Part shown: in pieces, positions 55,541-64,000 of the stretch
Layout of the letters: each line of letters opens with the position of its first letter
Numbering within the stretch: position 1 is the stretch's first letter
Assembly (NCBI RefSeq): GCF_014066305.1
Contig: NW_023501043.1
Span: 744,001-808,000, forward strand
From: Letharia columbiana
Taxonomy: Eukaryota; Ascomycota; Lecanoromycetes; Lecanorales; Parmeliaceae
Reading direction: 5' to 3'
Length of the DNA: 64,000 nt
Notes under the pieces: model-generated
Told to the model about the DNA's origin: nothing
Database searches by the model: none
The model's input: the letters and a program-made list of their open reading frames with translations, nothing else
Program-made: the position numbers and the translations under genes

Positions 55541-57529
55541 AGCATCATTTTTTTATTTTAGACGGGTCTATAATAGCCGGTTAAATAATATTATATAATG
55601 ATATAATAGAATATATATTATTAAGTATTTATAGACTATAATTAATCTTTAATATTTGAAAAGAAAAAAAGGTTAGTAATATAGTCTTATTTTATAGTTA
55701 ATAATAATTTTTTATATTCTCTATCTTAATATCTTTTATTAATATATTTAAATTTAAGTTTAATTATATAATAAATGATTTAAGTACTTATTAGTTTTAT
55801 TAATTATAAATAAAACTTATATTATCGAAATATATTAAATTATAAAAATTAAAGAATAATATTTATTAAAATTACATTTATTTAAAGAGATTTAATAAAT
55901 GATATATATTTACGAGAAGTTTATAAAAGAATAAAGATGAGAATACTGCATGATAAATAGTTAAATAAATGTAATTAAGATGGGTGTTTTTTTATTTTTC
56001 TAATCTTTTTTTTTATATATACTGATAATTATAAATTCGAGTTCGCTACGCTCTTTAATTAAATCGACTAAGTTTAGCTTACTAGCCCTTTCGAGACCTC
56101 TTATTAAAAGAGATATATCTTATTTATACATGTAATAACTTTTTTATTCTCTATTAAAATTTTAAGATTTTCTTTTAAATTATAGAATATATCTTAGACT
56201 TTTAGATAAAAAAGAATTAGTAAATTTGATCTTATAGTTATTAAAGTCGCTAGAGTCTAGAGCGTAAGAAACTTAAATATCGCTCATCAAAGTTCGCTCG
56301 ACAGCTTTAATTAAAAAATAGATGTATATTATTTAATTTTAGAATAACTTTTTTATTTTCTATTAAAATTTTAAGATTTTTCTTCTAAGTTATAGAACGT
56401 AATTTACGCTTTAAAATCGAAAAAACTATTAAATTTAATCTTATAAATATTTGAAGATAGAGGATTTAAATATCGTTAATTAAAAACTAATTTACTCTAT
56501 TAAGAATATTCTTTCATATAAGCTTAGATAGTCGAGTGATAATAATTTCAATAAAATTCGAAACTATACCGCTCCCTTCTCGGTTCGAATCCATAAATCA
56601 CCCTCGCTAAAAAATCGTAAAAATATAAGAATAGTAAAATCGTAAAATTATAAAATCGTAGATATTGTAAAATCGTAAAATTGATAAAAATTCTATTAAT
56701 TATAAAATTAATAATAAAACTATAATAGATATTAAAATTAACTTCTTATAAATTAAATTTAAATTAATTTAGAGGTAATTAACTTTTTAAGAATCTATTA
56801 TTAATATAACTTCTCTTTTTTCTATTAAAATTTTACGACTATTTATCAAAATTATATAACTTATTCTACGCTTTCTAATAATTTAAAGTTTATAAGTAAA
56901 TCTTCTCGATAGTCGGAATTTTACTAAAACGATTTATAAATTAAAAATATTAAATTATTTATTATAAAGATATAACTTCGCTATAAATAACTTAAATAAA
57001 TATTTTAAAAATTATAATAAACGAAATTAGTTATTTTAAAAATATAAAGAGAGATAGAAGTTTAAAAAAATCTTTATATTTTTTATAATTATATTCTTAT
57101 ATTATAATTATTATAATTATCATTACTCGCTTTATTATAATAATAATAGTATTAGAACTAGTATAGATGCGATATTAGTATGGGTGAGGTAGAATAGGAT
57201 AATAAGGCTACCGAACTATGTATGTGGGAAGAAGGCATGATATGGTAGGAGATGCCTCCGCCAAGGCACTAGGCCATAGGGCTGAGTGGTGTATCAAGGG
57301 TACGCTCGTAACAAATAGCGAGAGAAAAAAGAGAAAACGCTATTTCGCTATAATAATAAACTCTATTAAAGACTCTATTATAAATTCTATTATAATTATA
57401 ATAATATATTTAAAAAGAAGATAAAGAAAGTAAGAGAAACTAAAGAGATAAAAGAGAAAAAGAAGATAATAGAAAAAGAGAAGTTAAAAAAGAGAAAATT
57501 AAAGAAGATATAATAAAAAAAGTAATAAT
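55541..57529. repeat. AT-rich RIP-like block
   Basis: Mostly A/T with remnants of repeats recurring in inverse at 58.8-60.1 kb (for example CTTATAAATATTTGAAGATAGAGG near 56440 against 59440). The preceding 55261-55540 carries GGCTGCACATACAAATTCAAG, a sequence also at 53996 and 60053. The end (57380-57529) is purine-rich. No genes. Confidence 0.65.
56521..56605 (+). other. tRNA-like relic (class II, RIP-degraded)
   Basis: GCTTAGATAGTCGAGTGAT resembles the tRNA-Leu/Ser 5' half and A box (TGGCCGAGTGGT with C to T and G to A changes). 40 bases later comes CTCGGTTCGAATCCAT, a perfect B box (GGTTCGAATCC). Spacing allows a long variable arm. The acceptor stem no longer pairs. It may be a tRNA pseudogene or the head of a SINE. 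A second, more degraded copy lies at 59292-59395. Confidence 0.4.
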
Positions 57530-57534
57530 AACGA

Positions 57535-57686
57535 TGTTAAGGAATCATTATGGTCTGACGCATATATGTGTATAGTGGAAAGATGTTCTATTAATCTATG
57601 TGGTCTACAGGCACATATGTGCGGAGAGAGGCGCGCTAAGGCCTAATTAGGAAGGTCTACCGAGTGTGGAGGATTGATCCGTAACA
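57535..57686 (-). repeat. 3' LTR of the TRIM-like element
   Basis: On the minus strand it reads TGTTACGG...CCTTAACA, the canonical TG...CA ends. 152 bp, same length as its partner. Confidence 0.85.
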
Positions 57687-58443
57687 AGTGCCCACGAAAA
57701 ACAAGAATAGCCATGTCCTCATGGCAAGAATCGAAATACCGGAAAGAATTGGAGACACCGAGCTAATTAGTGGTGTGGATCTCACAATATCTCCTGCCGC
57801 AGTGAAGCCCTTCGAATAGTACCGGAGCACGACATCAGACGGTTTCAATTCGTCCAAATATGCATCGTCCGATGTCCTCCTGTAGAGGTCCAATTGCCAT
57901 AGCCATAGTGATTTGGCTGTGACCGTCGTAGTAGGTCCTCCTCTTGTGTCGTCATTGCAGTGATGTACCACAATGTGATATTGCCCAGGCATGTGGAGAC
58001 AGCAGGCCAAATTGTAGTGTCGTTCTCCGCGGGCTGTGTGGCGATTTGACGTGGGATTGTGGAGAGCACATGACGTGGGATCTTGGAGAGCTGAGCCATG
58101 TTCTTGATGATGGTGGTCTTGTTGTCGCTTGGTTTCTCCGCAGTGTTCCCCGCAGTGTTCTCCGCAGTGTTCTCCGCAGTGTTCTCCGCAGTGTTCTCCG
58201 TTCCGCATTGCTCCTCCTTCTGCTTAACTGAATGCTCTGGCTGAGTGGCTAACTGAGTGACTGAGTAGTTGAATGAGATGGCGAAATAGTAGGTGAAGAA
58301 GGCCTTGATCTGGCTTCAGCTATTCTGGTGTTCATTCTTTCTTCCATGGCATCCATATTAGTAGTTATGCTGATAATAACACGCTGCATCATTGCTTCTA
58401 GGTCTGACATGTGTTGCTTTTGACCTCTCGTAGTGGTAGACAT
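57657..58443 (-). pseudogene. gag-like ORF of the TRIM-like element
   Basis: ATG at 58443: MSTTTRGQKQHMSDLEAMMQ, a coiled coil (MDAMEERMNTRIAEARSR), then TAG after SLS (Gln expected). A 12-bp minisatellite (GAACACTGCGGA, about five units, 58141-58205) reads NTAE in one frame. That frame continues KPSDNKTTIIKNMAQLSKIP. A third frame holds RRTSDDAYLDELKPSDVV and ends inside the 3' LTR. At least two frameshifts are needed. The protein is not identified; position and DELKPSDV suggest the start of a capsid-like domain (inference). Confidence 0.5.
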
Positions 58444-58620
58444 GATGAGATCGACAGGCCTATGAAAAGGATCGATTTGAACGTGGGTTTTTGGTCAAAT
58501 GATACTCGATGGCCAACGAGTGTATGTGAGGGCCGGCTTTTACACTATTAGGTGTTAATATAGACTTTGCATAAACGTCTGGAAAGACGCCTGGATATCC
58601 TATGAAGTAGGGCCAGGTGT

Positions 58621-58628
58621 TGCTACCA
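58621..58628 (-). promoter_or_regulatory. primer-binding site
   Basis: tgctacca on the plus strand (TGGTAGCA on the element's strand), two bases from the LTR edge at 58631; matches the CCA-ended 3' terminus typical of initiator tRNA-Met. Confidence 0.65.
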
Positions 58629-58630
58629 TT

Positions 58631-58782
58631 TGTTAAGGAATCATTATGGTTTGACTCATATATGTGTGTGGTGGAAAGATGTTCTATTAATCTATGTGGT
58701 CTGCAGGCACATATGTGCGGAGAGAGGTGCGCTAAGGCCTAATTAGAAAGGTATACCGAGTATGAAGGATTGATCCGTAATA
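58631..58782 (-). repeat. 5' LTR of the TRIM-like element
   Basis: 152 bp; its outer end reads TATTACGG on the element's strand, TG having become TA, as RIP would do. Otherwise it is close to the 3' LTR. Confidence 0.85.
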
Positions 58783-58787
58783 AACGA

Positions 58788-60234
58788 TTTATTTATAAAC
58801 TAATAAATTAATAGATTAATAAAATTTAGATATAATTATTAATTTCTTTATAGTAGAAGCTTTAATAATAAAAGAATCTAATATTATCTTATTAATATAC
58901 AAGTTTAGGCCTATAAATTAAATTTATAAAAAGTTTTTTCTTTTTTCTAATATCGGGATTAAATTCGATTCTCGAAGAGTGAGAATACTTTAATTTAATA
59001 TTTACTTAGAATTATAAAATCGAATTTTATAAATTTTAGATTATTAGAAAGCGTAGAATAAGTTCTATAATTTAAAAAAATAATAGTAAAATTTTAATAA
59101 AAAAGAGAAGTTATATTAATAATAGATCTCTAGAGAATTAATTAACTTTAAATTAATTTAAATTTAATTAATAAGAAGTTAACTTTAATATCTATTATAG
59201 ATTTTTCATTTTAATTATTATTTTAATTATTCTTATAATTTATAGAACTTTTATTAATTTTACGATTTCTACGATTTTACGATTTTTTAGCGAGAGAGAT
59301 TAATGAATTCGAATCGAGGACGAAGCGAAATAGTTTCGAATTTTATTGAAATTATTATTACTCGACTATTTAAGCTTATATAAAATAATATTCTTAATAG
59401 AGTAAATAAGTTTTTAATAAGCGATATTTAAATCCTCTATCTTTAAATATTTATAAGATTAAATTTAATAATTCTCCTTTTTTTTGAAGCTCATATTACG
59501 TTCTATAATTAAAAAAAAAGAATTAAAATCTTTTAATAGAAAATAAAAAGATTATTCTAAAATTAGATAATATACCCTTATTTTTTAATTAGGGCTATCG
59601 AGCGAACTTTAATAAGCGATATTTAAATCCTTTACTTTTAAATTTTTATAAGATTAAATTTAATAATTTCTTTTTCTTCTAAAAGCTCATATTACGTTCT
59701 ATAATTTAAAAAAAGAATTAAAAAATTCTAATAGAAAATAAAAATATTATTCTAAAATTAAATAATGTATACCTACTTTTTAATCAGGGCTGTCGAGCGA
59801 ACTTTGATGAGCGATATTTGAGGTTCTTACCGTTTAATAATTATAAGACCAAACTTTGAAATTTTTACGTTATTGAAAAGCGCAATCTTCGCTCTATAAT
59901 AAAAAAAAATCTCAAAATTTTAATAGAAAATAGTAAAGTTATCAAAGGGTTGAAAGTAGAGAAAGAGATTTTAATGGTTGCGGACGCTAATTTATTTACC
60001 CGTGGTGACTTAGCCGATCTGATCAAAAAGCGTAGATCTGACGAATTTATGATTGGCTGCACATACAAATTCAAGGTTTTATAGCTCAGCCCTACTTTAT
60101 TCTTTTATATATACTAATTATATAAATTTAGTGGAAAGTAGACATTTTAATATTACGTCGGATTTATCGGATTTAAAAATTGCGCATTTCCTAGTATTAT
60201 ACGTTTCCTTATGAAACTATCTTAAGTACGGAGG
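58788..60234. repeat. AT-rich RIP-like block
   Basis: Three decayed copies of the motif CGAGCGAACTTTRATRAGCGATATTTRA (near 59583, 59797 and, more degraded, 59413) show the same repeat at different stages of decay. 58900-58930 (aggcctataaattaaattta) is a C-to-T version of the palindrome at 54061-54080. No genes. Confidence 0.65.
59292..59395 (-). other. second tRNA-like relic
   Basis: On the minus strand AAGCTTAAATAGTCGAGTAATAATAATTTCAATAAAA-type sequence parallels 56521-56605, ending CTCGATTCGAATTCAT in place of CTCGGTTCGAATCCAT: the same sequence with further G/C to A/T changes. Confidence 0.4.
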
Positions 60235-60985
60235 TCGGCACCAAAAGTCCTGGACATGCCAAGACAAGGGTCCAGGTAGGGCTGAGTGCTTGGCATACTT
60301 CCAAATTTTATGGATAGCATTATTATTCTTTATTTTAATAAGTACTAGTACTCTATATAATAGCGACGTAGTATATATATAATAGCGATATTAATAGAAT
60401 ATATAATAGTAATAATATTAAAGTATTAATTATAGCGTAAAGAAATAGAGAAAGAGTATAAAGACTTTTAATATATAAGTCTTATTTATATAGTATAATA
60501 AATAGAAATCTTCTTATTATTCTCTATCTTAATTATCTTTTATTAATATATCTAATATTTAAAGTATTAATTATAATAATAAGACTCGAATTTAAATACT
60601 TACTAAGTCTTATTAATTATAAATAAAACGTTATATTACTTAAAAAGATATATTAAAAATATTATAAAAAAGTCGAAAGATAATAACTAAAATTATAAGC
60701 TTATTTAAAAGAGGATTTAGAAGTAAATAGAGTAAATATCGAGATATATTACGGAGGTAATACGTCTTAAAGATAATAACGAGTATAGAAAAGATCGTAG
60801 AGGAGGTAATATACGATTATACGACTCCGCCGAGCGAGCTAATGAGTATATACGCAATTATATAAAGTATTATCGTTAAATAAATGTAACTATATAGAAA
60901 GTGCCAAGAATGCCAAGAGTGCCAAGTATTTTAGCGCTGTCTAGGACTTTTGATGTCGATCTCCGTAGTTTCAATATGTAGCTAA
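60235..60985. mobile_element. ~750-bp AT-rich TIR element
   Basis: Left end TACGGAGGTCGGCACCAAAA followed by GTCCTGGACA; right end the inverse (TTTTGATGTCGATCTCCGTA preceded by TGTCTAGGAC). GCCAAG words recur near both ends. The interior is AT-rich and non-coding. Confidence 0.5.
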
Positions 60986-61277
60986 CTGCAAATGCCTGCA
61001 AGGAAGTCACGCCTGTTAACTAAATCGCGGTGTCGCTGCAGCGTTTGCCAATAACGACATACTCTAACCTTTCAAAAGCGTTTCACAGCTGAGGAAGTCA
61101 CCGCTTTCGCTAACACGAAAGCTAATGCAGTCGAGCCACCCTCCTCGAAAGAGCGTTGTAATCAAGACTGAAGATGGTTGGTGAGTGGCAAGAAGGCTGC
61201 GGGCAGTGAACCTGTCACTTCAAGAGGGGAGAAAACCTCTAGCTAATGAGGAGCTGCTGGCTAGACCACGTACGAGT

Positions 61278-62458
61278 TACCCCTATATTATTCTTAATCA
61301 TTAAAAAACAAAAAAGTTCCCGCAAGCACCCCCCCCCTCGAAAACCAAAAATTGAAATTTCTTGAATAGCTTTACAACCACCAGTCTTTATAATCTACAA
61401 TTTTTATAATCTTTTCTCATAATACTAAATAAATTGATTTTAAGAATTTTAGAAGTTTTTAATTTAGATATCGTAAGATACAGTATGAATTAAGAATATA
61501 CGCTTTACGTTGAAAAGTTACCTCGGCTATTCTATAATCGCCAAGACTTATTAAAAAAATCTTAAGAATTTAATAGATTTTTATTTTACTATATAGTAGA
61601 TAATTTAAATATTCTAAAAATTAAAAATTATAATCTTTATTATATCTTCTAATAATTATGAAAATTTTAGAAAATTATAATTTATCGTTGTAAAGTTCAT
61701 TCTAGAAGTTTCATTTTTCAATTTTTCGCTAAGAGGCTAGTGCCAATCGGGAACTTCGGATTTTTTCACTAATTCTAGACTAAGAATACAGGGGTATTTC
61801 TTCATTTTCGATCTAAACACGGGTACTCCAAAAGATTAGGCAACCAAAATTCGTACATCAACTTTATTTTACTTTAGTCAATTTACTACCTTTAACGTTA
61901 CCTGAATACGTGCATAATAAAATAAATTTATAGCAACCTATAGCGCCAATGATACAATTTAAATCTAAGTATAATTTGTAAAGTTTCGTAAAGATAGACT
62001 AAAAAAAAGATTTTTTTCACATTATCGAGTTTGCGAGAAACCAACTCCGGGACCCTAGTTTTTTAAAAAATGTGCGCTAAATCAAAGTTCGATATCTACG
62101 TGAATTATTAAAGAAAATAATCTAATATTGAAATTAAAAGCGATTTAAATTTTGCGCAATTAATATAGAAGTATAAATACGTTATTCTCAATTTAATAAA
62201 TATCACTTTTAGATTTATATTGAAAATTATTATGATGTTATTCGGAAATAGTACGAGGCTGTCCGGGGGCTTAAGGGGGGCATCAAATTTCGTTACGAAC
62301 CTTGAATTCTTGGCAACGTATCACTACCTGGGATGCCCGCGCCCCAAAACAAAGTTTTATCGTTGTAAAGTTATCCTAGAAGTTTCATTTTTCAATTTTC
62401 GAGAGAGGGGTGCTTGCGGGAACTTTTTTGTTTCCCAATGATTAAGAATAGAGGGGTA
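61278..62458. mobile_element. family F TIR element, composite copy
   Basis: The left end TACCCCTATATTATTCTTAATC and the far right end (62395-62458) match closely in inverse, including AAAAAGTTCCCGCAAGCACCCC. A degenerate extra right end lies at about 61735-61798 (CTAAGAATACAGGGGTA), 520 bp from the left end, the same length as copy 1 at 47622. So either a tandem/nested insertion or an end duplication produced a composite. AT-rich interior; no gene. Confidence 0.6.
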
Positions 62459-63115
62459 AAGCCTGCCATTTAATAAGTAAAGCGAGCTTGGCATTAGAAC
62501 ACTATTCGCAAGCGCCAGACTCACAGCTGCTCTGGCCGGCATCCTTAAAACTTGAATACGCTGCCGTAGAAGAGAAAGAAAATTCTTATTAATCTTCGCG
62601 AAGCATGGAAGAAGGCGACTGAGTGAGAGGCTCCCTTTTACTACATAGATTAATATTCCAACGAAGCCGACGCAGTGTACGAGTCATCTTACCAAACCCT
62701 GACTTTGACAGTCGAGGATCGATTACAACGCTGTTCCCAAGGTTCTCGCATGGCACTGCAGTTGTTTTGGTAATCATGTTTACGGGACTCACATGTGTCT
62801 CTTGGGCAGGGTTTGATTTCAGAGTCCGCCTTTACTCACTGGGAATCGATCGGGCTTTGGTATCCAAGGAGACCTCATAGATGGATGGAAAAGAGACTGG
62901 CTGCCTACTATCACAACCTTGTCAAATTACGCCAACTGCGCTTCACTACAAATGTCAGTTGGTGAAGTGCAAAGGATATATTATCGGAGAAGAGCAGATA
63001 GAGAAGCATGGGTTGGATTGACCATTCCACACAAGAGTGCAATTAATTAAACCGATTTCTCTCTACGACATTCAAATCTTGGAGGCAGAGAACATTGCAC
63101 CAGTTGGATTTTCTT
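62459..63115. other. unassigned ORF region
   Basis: A plus frame 62623-62880 (MRGSLLLHRLIFQRSRRSVR, with TAVVLVIMFTGLTCVSWAGF hydrophobic) and an overlapping minus frame show no known domain. Beyond the plus-frame stop, KCQLVKCKGYIIGEEQIEKH is readable in another frame. Confidence 0.3.
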
Positions 63116-63658
63116 TCAAAACTTGGATATCGAAGATGGTTTCCAGCATTGCCAGCATTGCAAGATCGTGCGAAGGGACATCTGGTTAAACCTCGAAAGC
63201 TGAACGATGTCCGTGTGGCGTAGGTAGTAGCGATGGCGCTCGTTTATCCTCATCAGGCCCTTTTCCCCCGACAATGGCGTCAGCTCAGCACTACGCTCTC
63301 GATCCCCTGGCCCTCGCGAAGACTGCCGCGGGCTCTTGTGCCAACGCTGCCAAATGCTTTTCCGACTCCCATTGTCAGGTATTGCGGTTATGTTCACAGC
63401 GTTGAGGGTCTTTACGTCGATTTCTATCTGCTTCTGCCAATGCCCGACGCAGATGTAGATTACCGAAAGCGTTGCAATCGGTAGCGGCACCCTGTAGGCG
63501 GTCCACGGGAAAGACCGACCAGAAACGCCCCTCGTAAGGTCCGTCCCATGTCTCACGCAATCGACACCAATTTCTGGTTCTGAAGCCACTTCGTAGATGG
63601 TGTGCGTCTTCTCGTATGGCCAAGATAATCTGAACCCTAGGATATGCATTTTGAACAT
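63116..63658 (-). CDS. hypothetical protein, uncertain
   Basis: 180-residue minus frame beginning MFKMHILGFRLSWPYEKTHT, with a hydrophobic segment (RVPLPIATLSVIYICVGHW) and a basic C-terminal half. A longer overlapping minus frame (63375-63965) covers the same bases in another phase, so only one is real; GC-balanced sequence makes both possible. Domain not recognised. The gene may extend past the window through an upstream exon. Confidence 0.3.
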   Translation of the reverse strand: MFKMHILGFRLSWPYEKTHTIYEVASEPEIGVDCVRHGTDLTRGVSGRSFPWTAYRVPLPIATLSVIYICVGHWQKQIEIDVKTLNAVNITAIPDNGSRKSIWQRWHKSPRQSSRGPGDRERSAELTPLSGEKGLMRINERHRYYLRHTDIVQLSRFNQMSLRTILQCWQCWKPSSISKF

Positions 63659-64000
63659 TTCTCCAATGTCGGAGATTCGTGGATAGACCTGATACCGAGC
63701 GTAGAAGAATGCACGCCTTGCTTCCGGAAGATAGTGCGCCTAGTGAAGAAGATAAGGCACGATGGAGCAGACTCCTTCCTGCAATCGGGATGGGCTTCGT
63801 TGCACTCCAATGAGAAAGAACAATGGGAGTCACCGTGGGACGTTTGTCGACCGCGAAGTATCGAGATATAAAATGGTCGGCCTGTTCTCGTACTGCTCTC
63901 TTGTCCCGGAGCTTAGCAGCATCCAAGTCATCGCCGGCGGCACCCGAATGACGGACGATTGACACTATTACGGCGCAATGATCTATTTCCTGAGATATCG

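Larger units (their letters stand above)
57535..58782 (-). mobile_element. complete 1248-bp non-autonomous LTR retrotransposon (TRIM-like)
   Basis: Two 152-bp direct repeats (57535-57686 and 58631-58782) begin tgttaaggaatcattatgg and end GATTGATCCGTAACA / GTAATA. The 5-bp direct repeat AACGA is perfect outside both (57530-57534, 58783-58787). On the minus strand the 5' LTR is followed, after two bases, by TGGTAGCAACACC, a primer-binding site fitting an initiator-Met-type tRNA 3' end. The internal 944 bp hold a gag-like frame only. There is no pol, so mobility would depend on another element. LTR differences are largely C/T and G/A changes. Confidence 0.85.

Noticed and set aside
1..64000. Secondary-metabolite cluster or NLR-type immune gene
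   Set aside because: No PKS/NRPS, P450, NACHT/NB-ARC or HET motifs were seen in any frame.

Overview
The window reads as a filamentous ascomycete (Pezizomycotina; a Dothideomycete-like repeat landscape is an inference, not a species call). Evidence: short 49-85 bp spliceosomal introns with GTAAGN/GTGAGN donors and CTGAC/CTAAC branch points, fungal gene families (DUF7924, BTB, LAMMER kinase, an IPxELRNxIY F-box-like protein), and AT-rich blocks that alternate sharply with GC-balanced sequence. Stops inside relic genes sit mostly where a Gln codon (CAA/CAG) is expected. That is the mark of repeat-induced point mutation (RIP, C to T).

Layout. 0-6.2 kb: broken Ala/Lys-rich coiled-coil ORFs, one small three-exon gene (2474-3188) and a decayed minus-strand coiled-coil ORF. 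6.3-9.6 kb: two copies of a ~1.1 kb terminal-inverted-repeat element around a piggyBac-like C-terminal fragment; the second copy is fused in frame to a host ORF. 10.5-12.0 kb: a DUF7924 gene with a premature stop. 13.8-17.3 kb: the 5' part of a Ty3/Gypsy element (gag, protease, start of reverse transcriptase). 18.7-19.7 kb: a foldback MITE and an F-box-like gene. 21.9-25.1 kb: a LAMMER-type kinase gene with an intact catalytic core and a broken N-terminal extension. 26.6-30.8 kb: a second Gypsy gag relic, a BTB/POZ gene and a DUF7924 fragment. 33.4-36.0 kb: two ~1 kb copies plus one inverted end fragment of an element whose terminal repeats carry 22-bp iterons. 37.6-40.5 kb: a LINE (Tad/I-like) relic and a coiled-coil ORF split by a 690-bp transposon with a 12-bp target duplication. 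42-43.6 kb: a perfect 152-bp inverted repeat and a homopolymer block that looks like an assembly artefact. 45.3-47.4 kb: a deleted Tc1/mariner element abutting a third copy of the 6.3-kb element family. 49.2-50.9 kb: an intact three-exon gene with an internal duplication. 51-62.5 kb: strongly AT-rich, RIP-like blocks carrying a complete 1.25-kb non-autonomous LTR element (152-bp LTRs, perfect 5-bp target duplication, primer-binding site), two inverted relatives, tRNA-like relics and further inverted-repeat elements. 62.5-64 kb: unassigned ORFs.

How it fits together. This is an accessory, transposon-dominated compartment. Probably functional genes are few: the small gene at 2.5 kb, the F-box-like gene, the kinase core, the 49.2-50.9 kb gene, and possibly the Cys-rich ORFs. 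The most distinctive observations are (i) a 20-nt coding module (DELKPSDV) shared by two structurally different element families, one LTR-bounded and one iteron/TIR-bounded, (ii) the complete TRIM-like element, (iii) the kinase with a repeat-family-like N-terminus, and (iv) a host ORF running in frame into a transposon. All family assignments come from reading motifs by eye; no database search was possible.
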